A stretch of 64,000 nt of DNA from Neptunomonas concharum (GTDB lineage Bacteria > Pseudomonadota > Gammaproteobacteria > Pseudomonadales > Balneatricaceae). Position 1 is the stretch's first letter. Every line of letters starts with the position of its first letter. Positions 27,892-37,579 of this stretch are shown here, in pieces. The position numbers and the translations under genes were made by a program. The stretch is taken from NCBI RefSeq assembly GCF_008630635.1, contig NZ_CP043869.1, positions 1,922,001-1,986,000 of the forward strand, in the 5' to 3' direction. Under the pieces are notes generated by a model that ran no database searches, was not told where the DNA came from, and saw nothing but the letters and a program-made list of their open reading frames with translations.

Positions 27892-28959
27892 ATGACTGAT
27901 AATCGCGTAGAAAACCTCAACATCGAATCACATTCGGTTCTTATTACGCCAGAAGCTCTGAAAGATAAACTCCCTATCAGCGAAGCTGCAGCCAGCGCTG
28001 TCATGGAAGGTCGTCAGGTTATCCGTAATATTTTAGACGGCAGTGATAAGCGCCTCTTTGTTGTTATTGGGCCATGCTCTATTCATGATATCGACGCCGC
28101 TATTGAATATGGTCAACGCCTGAAAGCATTAGCAGAGCAGGTCAAAGATTCTATCTACGTTGTCATGCGCGTTTATTTTGAAAAGCCACGAACCACCGTT
28201 GGCTGGAAAGGCCTGATCAACGACCCTCACCTGAATGACTCCTTTGATATCGAAGAAGGCCTTCATATTGCGCGTAAGCTGCTACTCGATCTATCTGAAA
28301 TGGGATTACCGTTAGCCACGGAAGCGCTGGATCCTATCTCGCCGCAGTATATGCAAGACCTGATCTCATGGTCTGCTATTGGCGCACGCACGACCGAATC
28401 TCAGACTCACCGTGAAATGTCTTCAGGCCTGTCTTGCGCCGTTGGATTCAAAAATGGTACGGATGGCGGTTTGGCCGTAGCAACTAATGCGCTGAAGTCG
28501 GTTAAGCATCCACACAACTTCCTCGGTATCAGTCCGGACGGACAAGTGTCCATCATCCGCACAAAAGGCAATCAGTATGGCCATGTGGTATTGCGTGGAG
28601 GCGACGGAAAACCTAACTATGACTCTGTAAACGTCGCAATCTGTGAACAAGCGTTAGAAAAAGCAGGTCTTGAGAAGAACATCATGATCGACTGTAGTCA
28701 TGCTAACTCCAACAAAGATCCTGCCTTGCAACCACTCGTTGCAGAAAACGTCGCTAACCAGATACTAGAAGGTAACCGCTCGATTGTTGGTTTAATGATT
28801 GAGTCTAATCTGGCATGGGGCAACCAATCTATCCCAGAAAACTTGGATGAGCTGAAATACGGTGTCTCTGTAACAGATGCCTGTATCGATTGGGATGCAA
28901 CTGAGAAATGCTTGTTGGATATGCATCATAAACTAAAAGATGTTTTGCCCAACCGATAA
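27892..28959 (+). CDS. 3-deoxy-7-phosphoheptulonate (DAHP) synthase, class I AroF/G/H type
   Basis: A 355-residue first enzyme of the shikimate pathway, joining phosphoenolpyruvate and erythrose 4-phosphate. Conserved blocks are VVIGPCSIHDIDAA, YFEKPRTTVGWKGLINDP, GARTTESQTHREMSSGLS and IMIDCSHANSNKD, which carry the metal and substrate ligands. The start at 27892 has AGGA nine bases upstream; a longer frame from 27850 is less likely. No TyrR or trp-type leader was recognised, so the feedback isozyme (Phe, Tyr or Trp sensitive) is not assigned. Confidence 0.93.
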   Translation: MTDNRVENLNIESHSVLITPEALKDKLPISEAAASAVMEGRQVIRNILDGSDKRLFVVIGPCSIHDIDAAIEYGQRLKALAEQVKDSIYVVMRVYFEKPRTTVGWKGLINDPHLNDSFDIEEGLHIARKLLLDLSEMGLPLATEALDPISPQYMQDLISWSAIGARTTESQTHREMSSGLSCAVGFKNGTDGGLAVATNALKSVKHPHNFLGISPDGQVSIIRTKGNQYGHVVLRGGDGKPNYDSVNVAICEQALEKAGLEKNIMIDCSHANSNKDPALQPLVAENVANQILEGNRSIVGLMIESNLAWGNQSIPENLDELKYGVSVTDACIDWDATEKCLLDMHHKLKDVLPNR

Positions 28960-28967
28960 AACATCAG

Positions 28968-28988
28968 GGCCCTTCGGGGCCCTTATAT
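28968..28988 (+). terminator. hairpin after the DAHP synthase gene
   Basis: AGGGCCC, a TTCG tetraloop and GGGCCCT form a stable hairpin, followed by a mixed AT-rich tail rather than a clean T tract. Confidence 0.6.
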
Positions 28989-29066
28989 AACCAAATTTTT
29001 AAACTTTTTTGCTTGAATAACGTCTTAATGTCTCCACCCACTTTTATCCTCGGGAAATGACTGTCA

Positions 29067-29594
29067 ATGCTGGCTTTTCTTAACTGCGCTAACCGCTCTC
29101 CCCTCTTTTGGATCGTACTCATATTGGCTTGTGTCATCATGGAATCGATTGCACTCTATTTTCAGTACGTTTTAGATTATGGTCCGTGTGTGCTTTGCGT
29201 GCATATTAGAGCGTGGATTTTAGCAATATTGATACTTGCTATTGCCGCCTTAGTTACACGTAAATGCGCTAAAGCCAGAACGGCTCTCAACGTGCTTTTA
29301 CTGGCAGCATCTGTCGGCATGCTGGAGCGTTCTTACCTTACATTAGGCATAGAACGTGGCTTTGTTGATGGCAGCTGTACGTTGAATGCAGGGTTCCCAG
29401 CGTGGTTGCCATTGGAAAAGTGGCTACCGACATTCTTCGAACCTTGGGAGGCTTGTGGTTATACCCCAGAAGTGTTGTTTGGTATAACCATGGCTGAAGG
29501 TCTGATCTTAGCTTCAGCTGGTTTGCTCATTGTATTTGCCGCCATGGTTGTAGCTAATCTCTTCAAAAAAGATAGCGCTACGGCTAACGGATGA
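29067..29594 (+). CDS. dsbB: disulfide bond formation protein DsbB
   Basis: A 175-residue inner-membrane protein that re-oxidises DsbA and passes electrons to ubiquinone. It has four membrane segments. The first periplasmic loop has the CxxC pair Cys41/Cys44 (CVLCVHIRAW) and the second loop the pair Cys104/Cys130 (GSCTLN, EACGYTPE). The conserved Arg after the first pair, which stabilises quinone binding, is present (IRAW). It lies only 1.4 kb from dsbD, with the DAHP synthase gene between them. Confidence 0.93.
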   Translation: MLAFLNCANRSPLFWIVLILACVIMESIALYFQYVLDYGPCVLCVHIRAWILAILILAIAALVTRKCAKARTALNVLLLAASVGMLERSYLTLGIERGFVDGSCTLNAGFPAWLPLEKWLPTFFEPWEACGYTPEVLFGITMAEGLILASAGLLIVFAAMVVANLFKKDSATANG

Positions 29595-29681
29595 AGTAAT
29601 TAGCTCTTTAGTACTCTACCCCTTACTCGCAAGAGATGAACAATAGGCTATAACGATTCATCTTCGAGTGAGGGGATCCCC

Positions 29682-30545
29682 TTGTTACGATCTCTGTTAC
29701 TAAGCTGTTTTTTACTGATTAGTCATGCTTCACACGCCACTGAAGCACTCCCTTATGAGTTCCTCAGCGCTCCCCTTCGCGTCAAACTCTATATGGCTTA
29801 TGCAGAATTTAAGATGGCCCACCATACAACCGCGCGACTGATGTGGGAGCACTTGGACGCTGAGCAGTCAGCAGAGGCTGCTTTCAACCTCGGAATACTG
29901 TACGAACAAGGGCTAGGCCTTAAAAAGGATATTGCCAAATCCCTGCAACTTTATGAACGAGCAGGGAAACGAGGAAGCAGAGCTGCCGCATACCAACTAG
30001 GACTACTTTATAAAAGCCATCCAGAGCACCAAAACAAGGCTAAAGCACACTTCTGGCTCACAACCGCTGCTATCGATGGTGATCATGATGCGGCTATGCT
30101 CTTAGAAGAACTTAATAATCATACTGATCAGGCAAGTGACCCTATAACCAAAGTCAACCAGCTGTTAATGGAAGATAAAGCCGCAGAAGCTATCGCACTA
30201 CTTCATCAGTTCTCTACTGCGCCGAATATAGACTATCGCGCAGTCTCCCGTTTAGCTTGGCTGTATGAAGCAGGTATTGGTGTAGAGCGAGATCTTTATG
30301 AATCAGCGCGACTCTTTCTATTAGCTGCTCAAGCGGGGCGCCCAGAAGCACAATATGCTATCGCCGTTATGAGCGAAACAGGTAAAGGGCAGCCACAAAA
30401 CACTAGTATAGCCAAAGAGTGGCTTTACCGTTCAGCTTGCCAAGAATACCCACCTGCCCTTCAAAAATTGAGCGAGATAGAGCTCAGTAAACTGACACAA
30501 CATTGCCCAACCAAAGTCATCAGGCAAAGACCTTCCTCTGAGTAA
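29682..30545 (+). CDS. Sel1-repeat (TPR-like) exported protein
   Basis: A 287-residue protein with a signal peptide (MLRSLLLSCFLLISHASHA) and several Sel1-like helical repeats, for example AAFNLGILYEQGLGLKKD, AAYQLGLLYKS, AVSRLAWLYEAGIGVERD and AQYAIAVMSETGKGQPQN. Such repeats are protein-binding scaffolds, often in envelope or secretion settings; no enzyme function is seen. The start is a TTG at 29682 with AGGGG at a good distance; no in-frame ATG would keep the signal peptide. It is convergent with the Lrp gene, with only six bases between stops and no terminator seen. Confidence 0.85.
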   Translation: MLRSLLLSCFLLISHASHATEALPYEFLSAPLRVKLYMAYAEFKMAHHTTARLMWEHLDAEQSAEAAFNLGILYEQGLGLKKDIAKSLQLYERAGKRGSRAAAYQLGLLYKSHPEHQNKAKAHFWLTTAAIDGDHDAAMLLEELNNHTDQASDPITKVNQLLMEDKAAEAIALLHQFSTAPNIDYRAVSRLAWLYEAGIGVERDLYESARLFLLAAQAGRPEAQYAIAVMSETGKGQPQNTSIAKEWLYRSACQEYPPALQKLSEIELSKLTQHCPTKVIRQRPSSE

Positions 30546-30551
30546 GCAAGC

Positions 30552-31052
30552 TTACTCATATTCAACATACTTCAAAGGCAGAATGTTCTTATCACTGATT
30601 TTCCTCATAACAAAGGATGAATTAACACCAGTAACACCTTGAATACGCGTGATTTTTCCCAATAAAATATCGTGATAACTATCCATATCCGGTACGACAA
30701 TCTTTAATTGATAATCCGCATCATTCCCTGTGATTAAAAAACATTCCTGCACCTCTGGAATCTGGTTTATTGCCTCTTCAAAGGCTGTGAAACGCTCTGG
30801 GGTATGCTGATCCATACTAATATGCAAAATGACAATCAGGTTAAGATTCAACAAGCGTTCATCAAGACATACCTGGCGCCGCCGAATAACCCCTACATCT
30901 TCAAGACGTTTCACTCGACGCGAACATGGCGCAGCCGTAAGCCCTACATACTCAGCAAGGTCCTGATTAGATAAACTGCCATTTTCCTGTAGGGCCTGCA
31001 AAATTTTGAGATCAAACCGATCAAGAGAGACACTCTTTTTCACAATAACCAC
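30552..31052 (-). CDS. Lrp/AsnC-family transcriptional regulator
   Basis: A 166-residue feast/famine regulator. The N-terminal HTH (LDRFDLKILQALQENG, QDLAEYVGLTAAPCSRRVKRLE) is followed by the RAM ligand-binding domain (about 75-155), with the turn VQECFLITGNDADYQLKIV. It is divergent from leuA with a 345-base gap, so control of leuA in response to an amino acid is a reasonable guess, given the known link of Lrp to branched-chain metabolism. Confidence 0.9.
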   Translation of the reverse strand: MVIVKKSVSLDRFDLKILQALQENGSLSNQDLAEYVGLTAAPCSRRVKRLEDVGVIRRRQVCLDERLLNLNLIVILHISMDQHTPERFTAFEEAINQIPEVQECFLITGNDADYQLKIVVPDMDSYHDILLGKITRIQGVTGVNSSFVMRKISDKNILPLKYVEYE

Positions 31053-31397
31053 CTTATTAGCAATTTTTTATAATAGTTAAAGCACTATCCTTTTATAGTA
31101 TTGCGCAAATTATCATATAAAAGCCAATTTAGTTAATTAATTGCGCTAACAATTCTCTACACTATGCTCGTCGGTTGATAAAACCGTTAAGACAGATCGG
31201 CTGCAGATTACACCTCTGCAGGTGCCTAACAGCTACCCGCTGGTAACGCAGAATTCTGTTGAAGCTTATCGAGCTTACCCAAAGTGCCAGAAGTGCTTAC
31301 CAATCCAATGCCCCGGATGATTCAACCAAACGGGGCACTAGGATATCCCTAATAAATATCAGTTTTATGCTAACTCAACTTTTTGCAGGATGCCGTC
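31053..31397 (+). other. leuA leader / lrp-leuA intergenic region with three hairpins
   Basis: The 345 bases hold no convincing gene. A weak promoter (TTGCGC at 31141-31146, TATGCT at 31163-31168, 16-base spacer) would give a leader of about 220 bases. It contains three hairpins in order: CGGTT/AACCG (31172-31186), CTGCAG/CTGCAG (31201-31221) and TGCCCCG/CGGGGCA (31309-31337). There is no T tract after the last one, and no leucine-rich leader peptide was found (the nearest ATG gives only MLVG). It may be an untranslated control element for leuA. Confidence 0.5.
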
Positions 31398-33059
31398 ATG
31401 TTTGATCATCGCAAGTACCGCCCCTTTACGCCGATTACGTTAACTGATCGCCAGTGGCCGAATAAACAGCTTACAACAGCACCCCATTGGTGCAGTGTTG
31501 ACCTTCGCGATGGCAACCAAGCGCTAATCAATCCTATGTCGGTTGAAAAGAAAACTGAACTCTTCCAACTTCTGGTCAACATCGGATTTAAAGAGATTGA
31601 AGTGGGTTTCCCCTCCGCTTCACAGCCTGATTTCGATTTTGTAAGAAAGCTGATCGAGGAGAAGCATATTCCTGATGATGTCACAGTTCAGGTGCTAGTT
31701 CAGGCCAGAGAAGAGTTGATCAGCCGTACATTTGAGGCACTGAAAGGTGTCAAGCAAGCTATAGTACACGTTTACAACTCCACTTCAACAGTACAGCGGG
31801 AGCAAGTTTTCGGGCTTGACCGTGAAGGCATCAAAGCGATTGCCGTTAAAGGGGCTACGCTACTCAAAACCTATGCAGCCCAATATCCGAATACTCGCTG
31901 GGAGTTCCAATACTCCCCTGAGAGTTTCACTGGTACTGAGTTGGATTATGCTGTCGATGTCTGCGATGCCGTCATTGATGTATGGGAGCCGGAAAAGGGT
32001 CAACAGGTCATTATTAATCTACCATCTACCGTTGAGATGTCGACTCCTAATGTGTTTGCTGATCAGATCGAGTGGTTCTGTCGTCATTTGAAAAAACGTG
32101 ATCAGGTACGCATATGCCTGCACACTCATAATGATCGTGGCTGTGCTGTCGCCGCTGCTGAATTGGGCATTCTTGCTGGAGCAGATCGAGTGGAAGGCAC
32201 ATTAATGGGCAATGGTGAACGTACCGGCAACATGGATGTGATCACGATGGCGATGAACCTTTATTCCCAAGGTATTGACCCTAAGCTGGATCTTTCCAAT
32301 ATCAAAGAGATCAACCGCACGGTAGAGCACTGTACCGAACTGCCGGTTCCTGCACGGCACCCTTGGGCAGGCGAGCTGGTTTACACTGCATTTTCGGGCA
32401 GCCATCAGGACGCTATTCGTAAGTCCATTGCCTACCATAAAGATCACAACCTACCTCACTGGGAAGTGGCTTATTTACCAATTGATCCTTTAGATATTGG
32501 CCGTGAATATGAAGCCGTTGTGCGTATTAATAGCCAAAGCGGTAAGGGGGGCGTTGCTTTGGTCTTAGAACGGGACTTCGGTATAACCCTACCTAAGTGG
32601 CTTCACGCCCCTATCAGTCAGGTGGTTCAAAAAGCAACCGAGTCAACAGGACAAGAGATAAGTTCACAGCGTATTCGCGAGTTGTTTGATCAATATTTTG
32701 TGGCAACACCTCATGCGCAAAAACTCCAGGGTTATGAACTTCATACCGAGCACGGAGGGGTTATGCTGAACGCAGAGATCGGTACTCTCCATTTAAAAGG
32801 ACAAGGAAATGGCGCCATCGAGGCTTTAACTCAAGCACTGTCAGAATCTGCAAGTTGCTCAATGAAGGTGACTCACTTTGATGAAAACGCCCTAGGCTCT
32901 GGGAGTGATGCAACGGCGCGCGCCTGCGTTGCCCTGAATGTAGACGGTATTGACGTATATGGTGTCGCTGAAGCTACCGATACAACAGCGGCATCGTTAC
33001 AAGCCCTGCTCTCTGCATTTAGCCGCTCACCTGCAGCAGACAAGCAGCAAGCGGCTTGA
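31398..33059 (+). CDS. leuA: 2-isopropylmalate synthase
   Basis: A 553-residue first committed enzyme of leucine synthesis, joining acetyl-CoA and 2-oxoisovalerate. It is of the long LeuA form beginning MFDHRKYRPFTPITLTDRQWP. The HMGL-like TIM barrel (about 30-310) has DLRDGNQALINPM and the metal ligands in CLHTHNDRGCAVAAAELG. The C-terminal regulatory LeuA dimer domain (about 430-550) follows, which gives leucine feedback inhibition. The ATG at 31398 is preceded by AGGA; a TTG at 31383 is possible but worse placed. A strong terminator follows. Confidence 0.95.
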   Translation: MFDHRKYRPFTPITLTDRQWPNKQLTTAPHWCSVDLRDGNQALINPMSVEKKTELFQLLVNIGFKEIEVGFPSASQPDFDFVRKLIEEKHIPDDVTVQVLVQAREELISRTFEALKGVKQAIVHVYNSTSTVQREQVFGLDREGIKAIAVKGATLLKTYAAQYPNTRWEFQYSPESFTGTELDYAVDVCDAVIDVWEPEKGQQVIINLPSTVEMSTPNVFADQIEWFCRHLKKRDQVRICLHTHNDRGCAVAAAELGILAGADRVEGTLMGNGERTGNMDVITMAMNLYSQGIDPKLDLSNIKEINRTVEHCTELPVPARHPWAGELVYTAFSGSHQDAIRKSIAYHKDHNLPHWEVAYLPIDPLDIGREYEAVVRINSQSGKGGVALVLERDFGITLPKWLHAPISQVVQKATESTGQEISSQRIRELFDQYFVATPHAQKLQGYELHTEHGGVMLNAEIGTLHLKGQGNGAIEALTQALSESASCSMKVTHFDENALGSGSDATARACVALNVDGIDVYGVAEATDTTAASLQALLSAFSRSPAADKQQAA

Positions 33060-33074
33060 AACAGTCATCTTTAT

Positions 33075-33106
33075 CAAAAAAGCCCCTTATTATGAGGGGC
33101 TTTTTA
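33075..33106. terminator. bidirectional terminator after leuA
   Basis: AAAAAGCCCCT and AGGGGCTTTTT form a stem around an ATTATG loop, with T tracts on both strands. It serves leuA and the convergent M48 gene. Confidence 0.88.
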
Positions 33107-33115
33107 ATTGTAGGT

Positions 33116-34315
33116 TTAATCTAGTTCAGGGTTCTCGTTGAGTAACTGATCCACGAAAAAAGCAGGTATTTCGAGACGATGAGCAATCTCTTTTAACACG
33201 ACTATCTCAGCATGGCTAGCCTTACCCTCTGCTTTTGCCATAGTACATAGGTCACGCACCACCTGCATACGTTTTGGCAGCGTGTTATGCTTTTTCACCA
33301 ATTCCGCACGTTTAGGCAATTCTTCTTTGAGCTTCTCTAAATTAAAATTGTCCTTATATTCATAACGGCCGAAGAAGCGCTCAAACACATTTATCTCGTG
33401 CTCGGAGATCTCTCCATTGGCATTCGCAACCAGCAGCGCGCCTGCAAACAGGAGGTGTCTCATGGATAAAGCTGCATCCGTTTTCGCATCGAGATAGCTG
33501 GGCTCCATCAGCGCCATAATACCCTCGACACCCAACTCTAGAGTTGCCACATCGACACCAGCAGGGAGCATGTGCTGTGAATGATGGAATAACTGTAGCG
33601 CTTTAACCCGCAAAGGACTAAATGGATGCGTCATAAACCAATCTTCCATAGGCGCACCTGCGCCTGGAGCACCGTCCACCAGCTGCATATCATCCACTTG
33701 TTTTAAGAAATCCTGAAGATTAAAGCGAACAACCGAGCTGGTAACACCCGAGGATAATTTAAATAAAGCTCTTGCAACCGCATGTAAATTTTGTGTGCAG
33801 AACGCCCCAGCTCGATCCGCCGAAATCTCTGCAAAGCGCGACCAACTGGTGAGTTTTAACGCAAGATCAGGTGATACCGGTGACTCGCCCTTTAAGAGGT
33901 ACCCTACTGGAATATCATGATGCTGATAAATAAAGTGGCCGAGTTCATGCCCCATCACAAAACGTAGCTCCTCTTCATCGAAGCTATCTAATAAACTTGA
34001 GGAGAACATGATAAACAACCGCCCCTCCTCAGGTTTCACACACGCAGCATTAAAGTGAGGGCTAGAGTAGGCGTAAAGTTCTACCGGTAAATCAACACCA
34101 AGCTTTGCAATACAATCTTGCGCTATACGCGTTAAACCTGGGGCCATAGCTGGGCTGAGTCGAACTGAGGTAGATAACAAACGGCGACGCACTCCCTGCA
34201 CGCCCTGCGCTTCCATCTGCGCTAGCTTTTGATTCAGGCTTATAACTTCTGGGGTCTGCATCAGCTGTTCGGCTAGTGCAAGGTCATGTTGTGATCGTAT
34301 CTGCTCTGCGTTCAT
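33116..34315 (-). CDS. soluble M48 metalloprotease with C-terminal TerB-like domain
   Basis: A 399-residue protein when started at 34315 (MNAEQIRSQHDLALAEQ) after an AAGAAAG ribosome-binding site; the longer frame adds 17 unlikely residues. The peptidase domain (about 50-265) has the zinc motif HELGH at 123-127 and a third ligand in FAEISADRAGAF. Unlike most M48 proteases it has neither a signal peptide nor a membrane segment, so it should be cytoplasmic. Residues from about 285 to 390 are all-helical (LLFAGALLVANANGEISEHE, then VVRDLCTMAKAEGKASHAE) and look like the TerB tellurite-resistance fold, with two DG-E-type acidic turns. Substrate and role are unknown. Confidence 0.85.
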   Translation of the reverse strand: MNAEQIRSQHDLALAEQLMQTPEVISLNQKLAQMEAQGVQGVRRRLLSTSVRLSPAMAPGLTRIAQDCIAKLGVDLPVELYAYSSPHFNAACVKPEEGRLFIMFSSSLLDSFDEEELRFVMGHELGHFIYQHHDIPVGYLLKGESPVSPDLALKLTSWSRFAEISADRAGAFCTQNLHAVARALFKLSSGVTSSVVRFNLQDFLKQVDDMQLVDGAPGAGAPMEDWFMTHPFSPLRVKALQLFHHSQHMLPAGVDVATLELGVEGIMALMEPSYLDAKTDAALSMRHLLFAGALLVANANGEISEHEINVFERFFGRYEYKDNFNLEKLKEELPKRAELVKKHNTLPKRMQVVRDLCTMAKAEGKASHAEIVVLKEIAHRLEIPAFFVDQLLNENPELD

Positions 34316-34410
34316 ATCAATTTCTTTCTTCTTATTGAGAGTAAGTGCGATAAGCTTACCGCACATTTACCCCAATACTAAAGAAGTAGAGATGAACCTA
34401 GTCTGATAGA

Positions 34411-37400
34411 TTAGACCGTTTTTCGACGCAACAAACTGTAATACAGTAGCGGAATAACCACTAGCGTTAACATAGTTGAAACCAACAATCCAAAAATCAA
34501 ACTCACCGCCAATCCATTAAAGATAGGATCATCTAGTATAAAGAAAGCGCCCATCATCGCTGCCAGCGCGGTCAGTATAATAGGTTTGGCTCGAACACTG
34601 GCAGCACTAATAACCGCCTCTTCTAACACCATACCGGTTGCTAACTGATGGTTAATAAAGTCCACCAACAAAATAGAGTTGCGAACAATAATTCCCGCCA
34701 GTGCAATCATGCCTATCATCGAGGTCGCGGTAAATTGTGCACCTAACAGAGCGTGCCCTGGCATGATGCCAATCATTGTTAATGGAATAGGCGCCATAAT
34801 CACCAAAGGAACACGATACGAACCGAACTGCCCAACCACTAATAGATAAATGAGAATCAGACCAACAGAGTAGGCAGCTCCCATATCCCTGAAAGTTTCA
34901 TAGGTAATCTGCCATTCACCGTCCCACTTAAGTGAGTAGTCGAAGGTGTTTTCAGGCTGACTGATAAACGTCTGCGTGAGGTTATCTAGCTCTCCTACCA
35001 TAGAGAACATTCCATAAAGTGGGCTATCGAGTCCACCCGCCATATCTCCTGTGACATAAACCACCGGTAATAAGTCTTTATGATAAATACTCGTTTCCCA
35101 CGGTTGTTCTACAACATTCACCACTTCCGATACGGGCACTAGCGCCCCCGAGCGGCTACGCAGTTTCATATCCAATAAGCTATTAAGATCCCCTTTCGCA
35201 GCAACCGGTAGCTCAAGACGAACCGGAATAGGATATTTTGCATGACCTGTATGTAGAAAGGTCACATCTACACCTGCCAAGGCCATCGCGATTGACTGAG
35301 TTACATCTGATTGGCTTACACCCAGCATAGCGGCTCGGCTGCGATCTACATGGACCACGATACGCTCACTGGGCGCTTCGATACTGGTATCAATATCAGA
35401 TAGACCTTCGGTTTCAGTAAACAACTGCGAAATCCGATGCGCCGTTTCGATTTGTCCCTGATAATCAGGCCCGTATACTTCTGCCACTAACGGTGCCATC
35501 ACCGGTGGGCCAGGAGGAACCTCAACCACCTTGACTGATGCGACGTGCTGTTTAGCTATTTCAACTAGCGCTGGACGCACCGCTAGGGCAATCTCGTGGC
35601 TAGAGCGCTCTCGATCAGCTTTGCTAGCCAAATTAACCTGCAACTCCCCCTGATGAGGTTGCTGGCGAAGATAATATTGCCTCACTAATCCATTGAAACC
35701 GATGGGCGCTGCCGTACCAGCATAGGCCTGAATGTTTCTAACCTCCTGCACCGTTAACAAGTAATCCGCCAAATCCGTCAAGACGCGGTTAGTTTCTTCT
35801 ACCGGTGTCCCTTCTGGCATATCGACCATCACTTGAAACTCACTCTTGTTATCAAAAGGTAGCATCTTCAATACAACCAACTGAACAACGGCCAAGCCAA
35901 TGGCTCCAGCAATCAGCCCAATCAGAGAAAAGCCAAGTAAGTAACGACTTAGTCGCTTTTGTGCACCCAGAAAAGGGGTCATCAAACGTCTAAAAAATTG
36001 ATGACTTTTTGTTTCAATAGGCGTTTCGCTTTCAGATGTATGATGAGACCCATCACTTTTAAACAGTTTCGCGGATAGCCATGGTGTAAAGGTAAAAGCG
36101 ATAATCAGTGATAACATCATACCCATTGATGCATTGATAGGGATCGGGCTCATATAGGGCCCCATCAAACCGGATACAAAAGCCATGGGTAACAACGCAG
36201 CAATAACGGTTAAGGTTGCTAATATCGTAGGTCCACCCACCTCATCAACGGCAACCGGTATCGCTTCTAGTAAGTTCTTTTTCCCTAACGCCATATGTCG
36301 ATGAATGTTCTCCACCACAACAATGGCATCATCCACCAAAATACCGATGGAAAAGATCAAGGCAAACAGCGAAACGCGGTTCAACGTAAAGCCCCATGCC
36401 CACGATGCGAACAGTGTCACCATCAAGGTCAACACAACAGCGGAACCAACCACGAACGCTTCTTTACGACCAAGCGTGAAGAGCACTAAAGCGATCACAG
36501 AGATCGTAGCGAAAATAAGTTTCTGAATTAGCTTATTCGCCTTGTCGTTAGCCGTCTCACCGTAGTTGCGCGTCACGGTGACTTCGACATCATCCGGAAT
36601 GAAATGTCCTTTTAACTGAGTCACACGTGATAAGACCTGATCAGCAATATCGACAGCGTTTTCCCCCGGCTTTTTACTAATCGATAAAGTTACTGCCGGA
36701 CGACGATCAGTCTCACTAGCTTGGGTATGCCAGACATAGTTTTTATTCTCAGCCGATGCCGCCGTTATATCAGCGACATCTTCAAGGTAGATAGGACGCC
36801 CACCTGCCATACCGACCACAAGCTCTGCTATCTCATCTTGCGTAGAAAGGTAAGCACCTGCCGTCACAGGGGTGTAATGATTATCTGCCACAACAGCGCC
36901 TGCTTGTGTGGCGATATTACTCAGCATTAATGCTTGCTGCAGCTCAAAAACAGAGAGATTTCTTGCCGCCATCTTCTGCGGGTCTAGCAAAATCCGAACG
37001 ACTTGTTCCGGCCCACCTATTGTCTCAATATCTCGCGTGCCGGGTACACGCTTCAGTTCGGTTTCCAGCGCATGGGATATTTGTCGTAGTTCATACGCTC
37101 CCACCGTTGGTGTTTTGCTATGCAAGGTTAGCGCGACAATCGGAACATCATCAATTCCCTTAGGCTTAACAAGTACAGGGCCTATACCTAAGTTTGCGGG
37201 CCTCCAATCCATATTGGAATAGATCGCATTGTATAAACGCACCAGTGCCTCCGTGCGTTCCACACCCACTTTAAATTGAATCGTCAAAATAGCCTGACCA
37301 GGAGATGAGACAGAATAGATATGCTCTACATCTTTTATCTCTCCTAAGAGCTGCTCCAGAGGGGTGGATACCAGCATTTCGACATCCTTGGCGGATGCTC

Positions 37401-37575
37401 CTGCGAAGGGCACCATAACATTTGCCATAGTGACATTGATTTGAGGTTCCTCTTCACGAGGTGTGATTAGTGCAGCAAATAAACCCAACAACAACCCCAC
37501 AATGGCAAGCAAGGGCGTAAGCTGGGAACGCATGAAGTAGTTGGCGATTCTGCCAGAAAAGCCGAGCGCTGACAT
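34411..37575 (-). CDS. RND efflux transporter permease (AcrB/HAE-like)
   Basis: A 1054-residue inner-membrane proton-driven pump subunit with twelve membrane segments and two large periplasmic loops. The TM4 region FSIGILVDDAIVVVENIHRH carries the conserved acidic pair of the proton relay. The N-terminus (RSQLTPLLAIVGLLLG, then TPREEEPQI) matches a subgroup that works with a single adaptor. The N-terminal half shows PFAGASAKDVEMLVSTPLE, which is typical of the porter domain. It starts four bases after the adaptor stop, so it is in the same operon. No outer-membrane factor gene is nearby. The substrate is unknown. Confidence 0.93.
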   Translation of the reverse strand: MSALGFSGRIANYFMRSQLTPLLAIVGLLLGLFAALITPREEEPQINVTMANVMVPFAGASAKDVEMLVSTPLEQLLGEIKDVEHIYSVSSPGQAILTIQFKVGVERTEALVRLYNAIYSNMDWRPANLGIGPVLVKPKGIDDVPIVALTLHSKTPTVGAYELRQISHALETELKRVPGTRDIETIGGPEQVVRILLDPQKMAARNLSVFELQQALMLSNIATQAGAVVADNHYTPVTAGAYLSTQDEIAELVVGMAGGRPIYLEDVADITAASAENKNYVWHTQASETDRRPAVTLSISKKPGENAVDIADQVLSRVTQLKGHFIPDDVEVTVTRNYGETANDKANKLIQKLIFATISVIALVLFTLGRKEAFVVGSAVVLTLMVTLFASWAWGFTLNRVSLFALIFSIGILVDDAIVVVENIHRHMALGKKNLLEAIPVAVDEVGGPTILATLTVIAALLPMAFVSGLMGPYMSPIPINASMGMMLSLIIAFTFTPWLSAKLFKSDGSHHTSESETPIETKSHQFFRRLMTPFLGAQKRLSRYLLGFSLIGLIAGAIGLAVVQLVVLKMLPFDNKSEFQVMVDMPEGTPVEETNRVLTDLADYLLTVQEVRNIQAYAGTAAPIGFNGLVRQYYLRQQPHQGELQVNLASKADRERSSHEIALAVRPALVEIAKQHVASVKVVEVPPGPPVMAPLVAEVYGPDYQGQIETAHRISQLFTETEGLSDIDTSIEAPSERIVVHVDRSRAAMLGVSQSDVTQSIAMALAGVDVTFLHTGHAKYPIPVRLELPVAAKGDLNSLLDMKLRSRSGALVPVSEVVNVVEQPWETSIYHKDLLPVVYVTGDMAGGLDSPLYGMFSMVGELDNLTQTFISQPENTFDYSLKWDGEWQITYETFRDMGAAYSVGLILIYLLVVGQFGSYRVPLVIMAPIPLTMIGIMPGHALLGAQFTATSMIGMIALAGIIVRNSILLVDFINHQLATGMVLEEAVISAASVRAKPIILTALAAMMGAFFILDDPIFNGLAVSLIFGLLVSTMLTLVVIPLLYYSLLRRKTV

Positions 37576-37579
37576 GATA

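Noticed and set aside
31160-31180. Leader peptide MLVG before leuA as a classical attenuator
   Set aside because: Only four codons and a single Leu; no run of leucine codons and no terminator with T tract.
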